Notes under the pieces: generated by a model
What the model saw: the letters and a program-made list of their open reading frames with translations, nothing else
Told to the model about the DNA's origin: nothing
Databases searched by the model: none
Part shown: piece by piece, positions 7,966 to 16,087 of the stretch
Layout: every line of letters starts with the position of its first letter
How positions within the stretch are numbered: the stretch's first letter is position 1
Assembly (NCBI GenBank): GCA_032334055.1
Contig: JAUOZS010000001.1
Span: forward strand, 3,181,501 to 3,245,500
Origin: Selenomonadales bacterium 4137-cl
Lineage (GTDB): Bacteria > Bacillota > Negativicutes > Sporomusales > UBA7701
DNA length: 64,000 bases
Direction of reading: 5' to 3'
Made by a program: the position numbers and the translations under genes

Positions 7966-8186
7966 GTTACCGGCCGTGGAAAGCACAGGCGTATGCGCCG
8001 TTGCGGAGGACGAATACGCGCCGTTGGCGCAGCAGGCCGGTAACGCAAACGTAAGCCCGGCCGTGGATGGCCGGGCTAGTCCGCAAGGAGCCGGATGCGA
8101 CTTTTGCGGACGGTACGGCAGCGTCGGCCCAAGCCTTACGGCGCGTTCGGCCGGAGCTTCGGCGCACTAGCCTGCGCTCTCCGTAG
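7966..8186. repeat. Dispersed ~220-bp repeat, copy A
   Basis: This segment is homologous to 9288-9514. Shared parts include CAGGCGTATGCG, GTTGCGGAGG, CGCGCCGTTGGCG, a stem-loop AGCCCGGCC-GTGGAT-GGCCGGGCT (8054-8077) and a block of 31 identical bases at 8127-8157. It lies just past the 3' terminator of the minus-strand gene 8332-9123. The reading frames that cross it do not stay conserved between copies beyond about a dozen residues, so I treat it as a DNA/RNA-level element. Confidence 0.7.
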
Positions 8187-8200
8187 GCACAAGTAACGAG

Positions 8201-8230
8201 AAAAGCCTGACTCCGTGAAGGAGCCAGGCT
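8201..8230 (-). terminator. Terminator-like hairpin after the DUF3298-type gene
   Basis: The arms AGCCTGACTCC and GGAGCCAGGCT (one mismatch) are followed on the minus strand by TTTTC. Close relatives of this hairpin occur at 9526-9558 and 10160-10193. Confidence 0.7.
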
Positions 8231-8331
8231 CTGAAACTAGGTATGCGGCAGTTCGGCAAGGTATCTGGCGAGGTCTTGTTCGTCGCAGGGCGTCTTTGGT
8301 TTCGCCGGTGAGGAAACGGGGCGGCAAGCGG

Positions 8332-9123
8332 TCAGGGGTTCTTTCCGGCCCTGGGGAAGAAATCCCGCCATACCTCATTATCAGCTTTGATGTTTTCGGC
8401 GATATCTTCATATTTTATTTCAAAATTCGCGTGATCGCCGATGGCGTGGGCAACCGACGTGCTGATGCCGAACGCATCCGGTGTGAAATAACAGTACGTA
8501 CCGGGTCGATATCCTTCGGGACTCAGTTCGTCGGCCGCATTGAACCTTCTAATCGTATCTTCAATTGTATTGAATTGGGTAAACTCGACAAGTACCTGTG
8601 CCCCCGAAAAGCGGTCGGGATGAGGGCTGACCGTCTTAATCCCCTCGGCACGGAATTTTTCCACGAAGTTCTCGTTTATTGTAACCAGGTCCCTTAATAA
8701 TAGTATCCTGCCCTTTACCATGTCGATGTTTAGCGTATAAAACTCGTGAGGAGAGTATGGGGCACCTTTGCCATAACTATATCCGGTGAAGCGGACGCTC
8801 AGCAGCCTATCGCTCTGCCAGGTTATTTGGTACCCGATATGCATGGAGAAGTGCCTTGCATCATCGCGGCTTGCCAGTTTCCGAAAGAATTTTTCCGGAG
8901 CGGCACCAGATAATATCAGCGCATTTATCCGTTCTTGTCGTTCGTTGTCGCCGAGATTGGCGATTTGCGGATATTCTATTTTAATGTCAAAGTTAGCGTT
9001 ATCGATAGTATAAGTTTCGGTTTTTATGCCGTATACAGAAGCAGACGGGCCGGCGTTCGCGTTTCCGGCCAGGGACAAGATGGCCAGCAAAAGCGCTACT
9101 AGGAGGATAAATTTCTTCCGCAC
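8332..9123 (-). CDS. Secreted DUF3298/DUF4163-like (RsiV C-terminal type) protein
   Basis: This protein of about 263 residues begins at GTG 9121-9123 (VRKKFILLVALLLAILSLAG, a signal peptide ending near ANAG); GGGGG lies 7-8 bases upstream. An ATG eight codons further upstream would give 271 residues but lacks a good ribosome binding site. The mature part has YPQIANLGDNERQERIN, SVRFTGYSYGKGAPYSPHEFYTLN and YCYFTPDAFGI, the pattern of the DUF4163 plus DUF3298 module found in PdaC and anti-sigma RsiV proteins. It is probably exported to the cell envelope; a lysozyme or peptidoglycan link is known for relatives but unproven here. Confidence 0.8.
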   Translation of the reverse strand: MRKKFILLVALLLAILSLAGNANAGPSASVYGIKTETYTIDNANFDIKIEYPQIANLGDNERQERINALILSGAAPEKFFRKLASRDDARHFSMHIGYQITWQSDRLLSVRFTGYSYGKGAPYSPHEFYTLNIDMVKGRILLLRDLVTINENFVEKFRAEGIKTVSPHPDRFSGAQVLVEFTQFNTIEDTIRRFNAADELSPEGYRPGTYCYFTPDAFGISTSVAHAIGDHANFEIKYEDIAENIKADNEVWRDFFPRAGKNP

Positions 9124-9287
9124 CTGTAATACCCCCACAATTTCCACTTGGCTCGCGGAAAAAATAATCGGCTGGTTTGTATGATTATACCATACAAACC
9201 AGCCGATTCCAATTAATTGGCAACTTGGGCTCTAGTCTGGGATAATGCTCCGTAACTTCCTATAATGTCCAAGAGCGCGAACGACGT

Positions 9288-9514
9288 CCGTGCATTTTCG
9301 CCGCCGGCGGAGGACGCAGGCGTATGCGACGTTGCGGAGGCTGTTACGCGCCGTTGGCGTAGGGCTACACGACGCCACACGCCCGGCCATGGACGGCCGG
9401 GCGAGGAGCCATCGGACACGGACGTCCGTTGGCGACGGTGTTCGCGGTCGGGTAGCCCAAGCCTTACGGCGCGTTCGGCCGGAGCTCCGGCGCATAGCCT
9501 GCGCTCTCCGCTAG
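9288..9514. repeat. Dispersed ~220-bp repeat, copy B
   Basis: This is the partner of copy A (7966-8186). It carries the same stem-loop GCCCGGCC-ATGGAC-GGCCGGGC (9381-9402) and the same 31-base block at 9455-9485, and it is again directly downstream of a minus-strand gene for a secreted protein (9565-10041). The stem arms are kept while the loop and flanks differ, which hints at selection on structure. Confidence 0.7.
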
Positions 9515-9525
9515 TACAAGCACAC

Positions 9526-9558
9526 AAAAAGCCTGATTCCTTGCAGAGCCAGGCTTTT
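9526..9558 (-). terminator. Intrinsic terminator after the LprI-like gene
   Basis: AAAAAGCCTGATTCC pairs with the later AGAGCCAGGCTTTT (imperfect stem) and gives a U-run on the minus strand, seven bases after the stop of 9565-10041. Confidence 0.75.
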
Positions 9559-9564
9559 GGCTTA

Positions 9565-10041
9565 TTACTGGCGGCGGCTGCCGGCGGCGGCGTCACCTTC
9601 GGGGAATTCGATCAGCCACTCGTTAAGCTGCCTGACCCTGTCCCAGGTGAGCTCGGCTTTGTAGAGGCGGTATACCATCGGGTACACGCTGCCGTAGGAG
9701 CTTTTATCCTCTTTGGGGAAGACGGCGTCAAGCTGGGCGTCGCGGAAGGCTATCCACGCCACTTCGGCGGCGACGTATTTGGCGATGAACTCCCGGTCGT
9801 CCCGGTATTTGACCAGTACCTTGTTGTAAATGGCGTTCAGCGTGTCGTCGGCCCGCTTTAATTCCCTGGCGGCGGCATCGTTCATCGCGAGCTGGCTGCG
9901 ATCGTCGTCCGGGTAGGTAAGCTCGACTTTGAAGCGACTGGCGTCGTATTCCTGTTTATTCTCGTCAGCGTTGGCAATCGCGGCAGGGAATACGCCGAGC
10001 AGGGCGATATAAACCGCCACTATTACGGCAAACCGTCTCAT
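9565..10041 (-). CDS. Secreted LprI/DUF1311-like protein
   Basis: This 158-residue protein has a signal peptide (MRRFAVIVAVYIALLGVFPAAIANA). The mature part matches the lysozyme-inhibitor LprI N-terminal family (DUF1311): a run of short helices with AARELKRADDTLNAIYNKVL and VAAEVAWIAFRDAQLDAVF, then VYPMVYRLYKAELTWDRVRQL. The usual disulphide cysteines are missing. It is probably periplasmic. It sits next to the DUF3298-type secreted gene and its repeat element, so the two may share a cell-envelope theme. Confidence 0.82.
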   Translation of the reverse strand: MRRFAVIVAVYIALLGVFPAAIANADENKQEYDASRFKVELTYPDDDRSQLAMNDAAARELKRADDTLNAIYNKVLVKYRDDREFIAKYVAAEVAWIAFRDAQLDAVFPKEDKSSYGSVYPMVYRLYKAELTWDRVRQLNEWLIEFPEGDAAAGSRRQ

Positions 10042-10159
10042 AATTTCACTCCTGTTATGCTTTTTCGATCATCTACACCATATTAGCATTGCCGTTTGCG
10101 GATTACAAATGGTATCCCCTGGGGGATACGGCATGCCGCACCAACGCGCAGGCGACGCG

Positions 10160-10193
10160 AAAAAGCCTGACTCCATCAAGGAGCCAGGCTTTT
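10160..10193. terminator. Orphan copy of the AGCCTG/CAGGCT hairpin
   Basis: AAAAAGCCTGACTCC, loop ATCAA, GGAGCCAGGCTTTT. It is the same hairpin as at 8201 and 9526, but here it lies upstream of both flanking genes (9565-10041 minus and 10300-10767 plus) rather than after one. It could be a leader attenuator for the minus-strand gene or the remnant of a third repeat unit. Confidence 0.55.
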
Positions 10194-10299
10194 GGCAGGC
10201 CCTTCTTTCCCCCGGCGCGACAGGCACCCCGCTGCCCAAAGTCGACATAAGATGTTGTAAAGGGGTTCTAGGACCCTGCTGTTTTGGGGAGGGGTTGCC

Positions 10300-10767
10300 G
10301 TGCTCAAGTATCTGATCGTGTACCCGTACGAGACGGTCGGCAAGATAATCGATTTCGCCCAGGGCGCCGGCCTGGACCCTTACCATGTGGCGATTTTCAC
10401 GCGCACCGGCCTGCTGCAGGCTACGGTCGACGGCGTGGTTGTCAGTCCGTTCGACGCTTTCGCCGGCCGCTATACGCGCACTTTCGGCCTAAAGGTGCCC
10501 CGCCCGGGGAAGGTGAACGAGTTCGCCGCGCGGGTGGTGGGCGAGAAGTACGATTACTTCGGCGCGGCGACGGCGTGGATATACCAGCATACGAAGCTGA
10601 TCGTGCCGATCGACGTGGAGGGGCATTCGTTCTGCTCGGACCTGGCCGTGCGCGCCGGGCGCTACTGCGGCGGCGAGCTGTTCGGCGATACGCCGGCCTA
10701 TTGCATCGTGCCGAAGATGTTTCTGGCCGAGCTGGTGCGGATCGGAGTGGAGTTTAACGAGGAGTAA
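10300..10767 (+). CDS. YiiX/YebB-like permuted papain-fold (NlpC/P60-type) hydrolase
   Basis: This 155-residue protein starts at GTG 10300 behind GGGGAGGGG. It has DPYHVAIFTR (likely catalytic histidine, near residue 29) and GHSFCSDLAVRA (likely catalytic cysteine, near residue 110), the order His-then-Cys typical of circularly permuted NlpC/P60 enzymes of the YiiX type. No signal peptide is evident, so it may act in the cytoplasm. It converges with trpB2, with one base between the two stops. Substrate unknown; an amidase or peptidase is the family expectation. Confidence 0.75.
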   Translation: MLKYLIVYPYETVGKIIDFAQGAGLDPYHVAIFTRTGLLQATVDGVVVSPFDAFAGRYTRTFGLKVPRPGKVNEFAARVVGEKYDYFGAATAWIYQHTKLIVPIDVEGHSFCSDLAVRAGRYCGGELFGDTPAYCIVPKMFLAELVRIGVEFNEE

Positions 10768-10768
10768 G

Positions 10769-12124
10769 TTATATCTGCGGGAGGTCGGCGAGGAAGCGGG
10801 CGAGGTCCTGTTCGTCGCAGGGGGCGTCTTTGGTGTCGCCGGCGAGGTAGCTGTCGTAGGCGGTCATGTCGAAGTGGCCGTGGCCGGAGAGTCCGAAGAG
10901 GATGGTCCTCCCCTTCCCTTCCTCGCGGGCGGCGAGGGCTTCGACGATGGCGCCCCGGACGGCGTGGGCCGATTCGGGGGCGGGGATGATGCCTTCGCTG
11001 CGGGCGAAGGTGATGGCGGCTTCGAAGATCTGCCGCTGGTCGTAGGCCTGGGCTTCGATGAAGCCGTCGTGGTAGAGCTGGCTGACGAGGGGCGATTCGC
11101 CGTGGTAGCGGAGGCCGCCGGCGTGGATGCCGGAGGGCATGAAGCTGTGGCCGAGGGTGTACATTTTCATGATGGGGGTGAGTTTGCCGAGGTCGCCGTA
11201 GTCGTAGGCGAAGACGCCGCGGGTGAGGGTGGGGCAGGCGGTGGGCTCGACGGCGAGGGCGCGGATCTGGCGGCCGGCGAAGCGGTCCTGGAGGAAGGGG
11301 AAGGCGATGCCGCCGAAGTTGCTGCCGCCGCCGCAGCAGCCGATGACGACGTCGGGGTAGTCGCCGGCTTTGGCGAGCTGGGCTTTGGCCTCGAGGCCGA
11401 TGACGGTCTGGTGGAGGAGGACATGGTTTAATACGCTGCCGAGGGCGTAGTTGGTGTCGGCGCGGCCGGCGGCGTCTTCGACGGCTTCGGAGATGGCGAG
11501 GCCGAGGCTGCCGGGGGAGTCGGGGGTGACGGCGAGAACGCGCCGGCCGGCTTCGGTTTTGTCGGACGGGCTGGGGATGACTTCGGCGCCGTAGACTTGC
11601 ATGAAGGAACGGCGGTAGGGTTTTTGCCGGCTGCTTATTTTGACCATGTAGACGATGCATTCGAGGCCGTAGAAGCTGCAGGCGAGGCTGAGGGCGCTGC
11701 CCCACTGGCCGGCGCCGGTTTCGGTGGCGAGGCGCTTGATGCCGGCGGCTTTGTTGTAGTAGGCCTGGGGGATGGCGGTGTTGACTTTGTGGCTGCCGGC
11801 CGGGCTGACGCCTTCGTGTTTGTAGTAGATTTTGGCGGGGGTGTCGAGGGCTTTTTCAAGCTCGTAGGCGCGGATGAGGGGGGTGGGCCGCCAGATGCGG
11901 TATTTTTCGACGACCTCTTCGGGGATGTCGATCCAGCGTTCCTGACTGACTTCTTGTTTGATGAGCTCCATGGGGAAGAGGGGCAGGAGGTCGTCGGGGG
12001 TGACGGGCTGTTTGGTGCCCGGGTGGAGGGGCGGGGCCAGCTTGGTGGGCATGTCGGCCTGGATGTTGTACCAGCGGCGGGGGACCTCCTGTTCGTCGAG
12101 GAAGATTTTTTTGTCGTTGCTCAT
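10769..12124 (-). CDS. trpB2: Tryptophan synthase beta chain 2 (TrpB2), stand-alone with its own T-box
   Basis: This 451-residue protein has the longer TrpB2 form: an extended N-terminus ([22 protein letters not shown]), the PLP lysine in [17 protein letters not shown] (near residue 114), [12 protein letters not shown] and CGGGSNFGG. TrpB2 enzymes condense indole with serine without requiring TrpA, and may salvage free indole. The start ATG lies after AAAGGAGCTGCAACC. The gene is monocistronic, with its own promoter and tryptophan T-box, so it is induced on tryptophan starvation like the main operon. Confidence 0.95.
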   Translation of the reverse strand: MSNDKKIFLDEQEVPRRWYNIQADMPTKLAPPLHPGTKQPVTPDDLLPLFPMELIKQEVSQERWIDIPEEVVEKYRIWRPTPLIRAYELEKALDTPAKIYYKHEGVSPAGSHKVNTAIPQAYYNKAAGIKRLATETGAGQWGSALSLACSFYGLECIVYMVKISSRQKPYRRSFMQVYGAEVIPSPSDKTEAGRRVLAVTPDSPGSLGLAISEAVEDAAGRADTNYALGSVLNHVLLHQTVIGLEAKAQLAKAGDYPDVVIGCCGGGSNFGGIAFPFLQDRFAGRQIRALAVEPTACPTLTRGVFAYDYGDLGKLTPIMKMYTLGHSFMPSGIHAGGLRYHGESPLVSQLYHDGFIEAQAYDQRQIFEAAITFARSEGIIPAPESAHAVRGAIVEALAAREEGKGRTILFGLSGHGHFDMTAYDSYLAGDTKDAPCDEQDLARFLADLPQI

Positions 12125-12167
12125 GGTTGCAGCTCCTTTCTTTGCCGGTAAAATGTGTTGGGTAAAA

Positions 12168-12455
12168 TAAAAAACCCCTCGTCCTGATAGGGACGAGAGG
12201 TTGCTCGCGGTACCACCCTGTTTGGCCGCGTGCGCGGCCCGGCTCGCTAAGGCGCGGACGGCGCGGGGCCGTCGATGCCTTTCCCCTGGTAACGGCGGGG
12301 AGTGTCCCGGCGGCGCCTACCCCGCATAATGCGGCTCGGGCTGCATTTCCCAGGCCCATTCACCGTGACCAAAATGCCGGCCTTCCACCGCCGCCGGCTC
12401 GCTGCGATTCTCCACCACGGTTACTCTTCCTGTTCATCAATGTTGGCTGTTTTTG
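12168..12455 (-). ncRNA. T-box leader (tryptophan) of trpB2
   Basis: AGGGTGGTACCGCG lies at 12206-12219 on the minus strand, followed by a terminator hairpin (CTCGTCC-TGATA-GGACGAG, about 12178-12197) and T-run. The specifier context GTGAATGGGCC gives UGG at 12356-12358. Its sequence differs from the two leaders upstream of trpD, so it is an older or separately acquired T-box. Confidence 0.93.
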
Positions 12456-12466
12456 GGTTTGGTTGG

Positions 12467-12496
12467 ATTATAGCAGTAAAGGGACTGGCCTGTCAA
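12467..12496 (-). promoter_or_regulatory. Predicted promoter of trpB2
   Basis: TTGACA (12491-12496) and TATAAT (12467-12472) on the minus strand are 18 bases apart. It sits just after the stop of the aldo/keto reductase gene. Confidence 0.75.
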
Positions 12497-12505
12497 GGGC
12501 GGGGG

Positions 12506-13534
12506 TTACCGGCCGAGTTCTTTTAGGTGACTGAGGTATAATTCGTAGTTCTTTCTGATGATTTCGGGGATGGGAAGGTTGTAGGGACAGCGGGTGAGGC
12601 AGACGCCGCATTCGGTGCATTGGGCGACGGATTCGATGGCTTTTTTGGCGAAGCCTACGGCGACTTCTTTGGACATGCGGTGGGCGACGATGGGGTAGCC
12701 CATGGCGGGGGTGATCATGACGCCGTTGGGGCAGGGCTGGCAGTATTCGCACCGGCGGCAGAACTGGCGGCCGAGGCGGTCGCGGTATTCGGCCATGAGG
12801 GCGCGGTCGGCGTCGGTGACGGTGTTGGGGGCGTCGTAGATGGCGGCGACTTCGTCGACGTATGCCACGGAGTCGAAGCCGGGGATGGGGATGACGCCTT
12901 CGTGTTGGCGGAGGTATTTGAAGGTGAGGGCGGCGTTGTCGAGGACGCCGCCGGCGAAGGGCTTCATGGCGAGGATGCCGAGGCCGAGGGAGCGGGCGGT
13001 GACGTGGAGTTCGTCGGCGGCCGCGGGTTCTACGAAGCTGAAGGGGAACTGGATGGTGGCGAAGAGGCCGGTTTTGATGAGGCGGTTGGCCATGGCGAGG
13101 CTGTGGGAGGTGAGGCCGATGTGGCCGATTTTGCCCTGTTCTTTGGCTTTGACGAGGGCTTCGAGGGCGCCGCCGGGGCCGGAGATGGCCTGCCAGTCCT
13201 TTTCCTGGGAGACCTGGTGGAGTTGGTAGAGGTCGATGTGGTCGGTCCGGAGGAGGCGGAGGCTGGCGTCGAGGTGTTCGGCGGCGCCGGCGGCGTCGCG
13301 TTTCATGGTTTTGGTGGCGAGGACGATTTTGTCGCGCATGCCGGCGAAGGCGCGGCCGATTTTGTCTTCGCTGCCGATGTAGGCGTTGGCGGTGTCGTAG
13401 AGGGTGACGCCTTTGTCGTAGGCGCGCCGGAGGACGGCGATGGCGTCGTCGACGCCGAGGCGGATGATGGGGATGCCGCCGAAGCCGAATTCGGAGACGT
13501 TCAGGCCGGTTTTGCCGAGGGGCAGGTAGCGCAT
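12506..13534 (-). CDS. Aldo/keto reductase with C-terminal iron-sulphur domain
   Basis: This 342-residue protein has an AKR TIM barrel: MRYLPLGKTGLNVSEFGFGG at the start, YDTANAYIGSE, then HIDLYQLHQVS and GHIGLTSHS. A ferredoxin-like tail follows with CRRCEYCQPCP and CTECGVCLTRCPYNLPIPEII (about residues 260-330). This class is common in anaerobes and is thought to use a low-potential electron partner or NADPH; the substrate is unknown. It is followed by trpB2 but is separated from it by that gene's promoter and T-box. Confidence 0.9.
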   Translation of the reverse strand: MRYLPLGKTGLNVSEFGFGGIPIIRLGVDDAIAVLRRAYDKGVTLYDTANAYIGSEDKIGRAFAGMRDKIVLATKTMKRDAAGAAEHLDASLRLLRTDHIDLYQLHQVSQEKDWQAISGPGGALEALVKAKEQGKIGHIGLTSHSLAMANRLIKTGLFATIQFPFSFVEPAAADELHVTARSLGLGILAMKPFAGGVLDNAALTFKYLRQHEGVIPIPGFDSVAYVDEVAAIYDAPNTVTDADRALMAEYRDRLGRQFCRRCEYCQPCPNGVMITPAMGYPIVAHRMSKEVAVGFAKKAIESVAQCTECGVCLTRCPYNLPIPEIIRKNYELYLSHLKELGR

Positions 13535-13716
13535 GAAGGTTCCCTCCGTTAAGCGTTTTCTTTTCCTGGTATTTTCTTCCCAGCACGGCCTGTTTCCTGC
13601 CGGGAGACGGGACGGAACAGGCGGATTTTCGGGCGGGGAAAAAGTTGTGTCCGGGGCGCAAGAATGTTAGTATATATTATATCTAGATTATCTCTGCCAG
13701 TTTTACGGAGGGTGGA

Positions 13717-14475
13717 ATGAATTTATTCGGTTCTAAGAATAGTGACGCCAATTTTCAGAAGTGCATCGCCGAGGCGCGCAAGTGGTTCGAGCGCGAGGAC
13801 CGGGAGAAGGCCTGCTATTGGTATACCAAGGCGGGGCTGGCGGGCCGCGCGGACGCGGAGATGCGCGATCTGGGCGATTATCTGGTGGTGGCGACGGAGT
13901 ACCGGCCGGAGATGGCGAGCGAGGTGGCCCGGCTGATCCTGGGGCGCAGCGGCCCTATTCCGGCGATGTATATGCAGGATGTTTTCTGCTGCGCGCTGTT
14001 CGTGCCCGACCGGGCACTGGAGCAGGAGGCGATCCGCCGGGTGCTGGGCGATAAACTGACGCCGACGCTGTGCGTGCGGATCGCGGATATGTATTTCGAG
14101 TATGCCGCCGACCGGCGGGATCAGGTGCAGGCGGTGCTGTGGATCCAGCGGGCCGCGGCGGCCGAGGCGAGCGGGTTCAGCGACTGGGCGGCGAAGGCGT
14201 ACGCGCTTTTCCTGCTGGTGAACGAGGATGAGAAGGCGAAGCTGGCGGTGCTGGGCTGCGCCCAGAAGGCGCTGGAGCTGGCGGCGACGGACGCGGATAT
14301 CAATGTGGACGCGCTGGAGGATCTGCTGGAGGCGTTGGGGTTTCTGGAGTACGACGGCAGCCTGATCGCGAAGTATCTGTATGAGAAGCTGCTGGCGAAC
14401 AATAATATCGCGCTGCCGGAGAAGCACCGCATCTGGCAGGAGCTGAAGGAGCTGCAGGAGCACCTGAAGGGGTAG
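13717..14475 (+). CDS. TPR/Sel1-like helical repeat protein of unknown function
   Basis: This 252-residue cytoplasmic protein has repeated helix pairs reminiscent of TPR or Sel1 repeats (EDREKACYWYTKAGLAGRADAEM; QAVLWIQRAAAAEASGFSDWA; KAKLAVLGCAQKALELAATD). Such folds bind other proteins; no catalytic motif is visible. It starts at ATG 13717 after GGAGGGTGG and is followed by a strong terminator, so it is a single-gene unit with a TATAT-rich promoter upstream. Confidence 0.78.
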   Translation: MNLFGSKNSDANFQKCIAEARKWFEREDREKACYWYTKAGLAGRADAEMRDLGDYLVVATEYRPEMASEVARLILGRSGPIPAMYMQDVFCCALFVPDRALEQEAIRRVLGDKLTPTLCVRIADMYFEYAADRRDQVQAVLWIQRAAAAEASGFSDWAAKAYALFLLVNEDEKAKLAVLGCAQKALELAATDADINVDALEDLLEALGFLEYDGSLIAKYLYEKLLANNNIALPEKHRIWQELKELQEHLKG

Positions 14476-14484
14476 GGGCGGAGC

Positions 14485-14519
14485 AAAGCCTGAAACCGGG
14501 ATCGGTTTCAGGCTTTTTT
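14485..14519 (+). terminator. Intrinsic terminator
   Basis: AAAGCCTGAAACC-GGGAT-CGGTTTCAGGCTTTTTT, a clean stem with U-run directly after 13717-14475. Confidence 0.85.
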
Positions 14520-14590
14520 AATTGTGTTATACTATTTGCTGCCGCGGTGAAGATTCCGGCCGGCAGTTTTACCGGGCGGGAGGCGGCGGC

Positions 14591-15670
14591 TTAGCCGCGG
14601 CCGGGGCACGGTTGCTCAAGGCGGAGGAGTTCGAGGAGGACGCGCGGCAGTTGGCCGGCCAGGTCGCCGAGGCGGCCGGCGCTTTTGCACGGGGCGCCGT
14701 CGCCGTGACCGGCGATTTTGGCGGCCGGCCGGGAGACGAGCCTGGGCGGGGCGCTGACGATAAGGCCGGTTTCGCCGCCGCTGTGGGCGGCGGAGCCTGC
14801 GGGCAGGACGGCGAGGGTGTCGAGGAAGGTGTCGACGATGTGGGGGTCGAGTTTGCTGCCCCGCGACCAGAGGAGGACTTCGTGGGCTTCGTGAGGATGG
14901 CGGGCGCAGCGGTAGGGACGGTCGGCGGTGACGGCGTCGAAGTTGTCGGCGACGGCGACGATGCGGGCGAAGAGGTGTATCCGGTCGCCGGCGAGGCCGC
15001 GGGGGTAGCCGGTGCCGTCGTAGTTTTCGTGGTGCTGGCAGGCGATGTGGGCGGCGGAGATGGGGAGCGCCCAGTGGCGTCTGAGGATGTCGAAGGCTTC
15101 CCGGCCGTGCCGTTGGACGGTGCGCCATTCGTCGGCGGACAGGGGGCCGGGCTTGTCGAGTATTTCCGGCGGGACGTGCCTTTTGCCCAGGTCGTGCAGG
15201 AGGGCGCCGACGGCGAGTTCGCCGAGCTGGCCGATGGGGAGGCGAAGTTTGACGCCAATGAGGACGGAGAGCAGGCAGACGTTGAGGGAGTGGCTGAAGG
15301 TGTAGGCGTGGTGGCTGCGCAGGTTGGAAAGGTGGCCGAGAACGTGAGGGTTGTCGATGACGTCTTCGACAATTTTTACGATTACCGCCTTCAGTCCTCC
15401 TATTTCGATGCCGCGGTCGCGGAGGAAGCGTCCCGCTACGCGGTGGACAAATTGCAGGGCTTCGGCTTTGGTCCGGTGGTCGAACAGTTGGCCGGGCTCG
15501 ATATTGGCGTAGGGAACCCGGTGGGAGAGGAGCTCCGCTTCAACCGGGGGCGGCAATGGACTGCGGCCGTCCGCGGAGGAGGCGTCGGGAAGCGAGGCGG
15601 CTTTGTCTTCAAATGGGCTGCGGGCAGGCGCTATTGCGGGCGTGGGTTGACCGGTCGTCAGGCTGAGCAT
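14591..15670 (-). CDS. HD-GYP domain protein, probable cyclic-di-GMP phosphodiesterase
   Basis: This 359-residue protein has a proline/serine-rich N-terminus followed by a complete HD-GYP domain: HSLN near 127, HDLGK at 159-163, HHENYDGTGYP at 213-223 and AVADNFDAVTADRPYR. These residues bind the metal centre that hydrolyses c-di-GMP. No sensor or membrane segment is obvious. The C-terminal 70 residues are arginine/alanine-rich and unlike known domains. The ATG follows GGGGGGGAAAACA. Its partner genes in c-di-GMP turnover in this window are 19774-21885 and 23339-24397. Confidence 0.92.
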   Translation of the reverse strand: MLSLTTGQPTPAIAPARSPFEDKAASLPDASSADGRSPLPPPVEAELLSHRVPYANIEPGQLFDHRTKAEALQFVHRVAGRFLRDRGIEIGGLKAVIVKIVEDVIDNPHVLGHLSNLRSHHAYTFSHSLNVCLLSVLIGVKLRLPIGQLGELAVGALLHDLGKRHVPPEILDKPGPLSADEWRTVQRHGREAFDILRRHWALPISAAHIACQHHENYDGTGYPRGLAGDRIHLFARIVAVADNFDAVTADRPYRCARHPHEAHEVLLWSRGSKLDPHIVDTFLDTLAVLPAGSAAHSGGETGLIVSAPPRLVSRPAAKIAGHGDGAPCKSAGRLGDLAGQLPRVLLELLRLEQPCPGRG

Positions 15671-16087
15671 TGTTTTCCCCCCCGAATGCTTGTGTGATGC
15701 AATATATATTTACATCTTTACCCATGTTTCCCAATTAAATCCTATGTTAATATTAAATCATTCTTAATGGATTGTTGTGTCGAACTATAGTGGCGCAAGG
15801 TGGTTTCTTTCCGACATCGTCCGTCATTATGCGTCATCGGGAGACGGCCGTGCGGCCAAACGCGGCCGCAGGCAGGCGGAAGCGGCTCCGGACGCGGGTT
15901 TGGCGACGGTTTGCCTAGTCGCTTCGTGTCGATTTTTTTCTCGCTGGAAAGTGAGAGGTCCGGAAATTTTTTCAATTTACTCTATTCGGGAAAAATATGT
16001 TACTATACTTGCGACTTTGAAAATAAATGTGTTATACTATTATCGTGAGTAGTGAGTTATTGATGCATATCATCGGGAGCGTGATAG
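15671..16087. other. Intergenic region between HD-GYP and gap
   Basis: These 417 bases hold no credible gene. The left part is AT-rich, as expected for the HD-GYP promoter; the middle (about 15830-15920) is GC-rich; the right end carries the gap promoter. I recognise no RNA motif. Confidence 0.5.
16009..16038 (+). promoter_or_regulatory. Predicted promoter of gap
   Basis: TTGCGA (16009-16014) and TATACT (16033-16038) are 18 bases apart, about 50 bases before the gap start codon. Confidence 0.5.

Noticed and set aside
7967..8167. Open frame in repeat copy A starting RRSSGRTRRKAW, also seen in copy B
   Set aside because: The first dozen residues match between copies, but the frames diverge afterwards, lack a ribosome binding site, and are highly basic; a DNA- or RNA-level repeat explains the similarity better.
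7966..9558. CRISPR array
   Set aside because: Only two long imperfect copies 1.3 kb apart; no short regularly spaced repeats and no cas genes.
9232..9596. Several overlapping open frames in repeat copy B
   Set aside because: Four frames stay open in the same GC-rich stretch, as expected by chance; none has coding character.
15820..15920. Possible c-di-GMP or other riboswitch upstream of gap
   Set aside because: GC-rich and locally foldable, but none of the conserved GEMM or other aptamer bases can be found.
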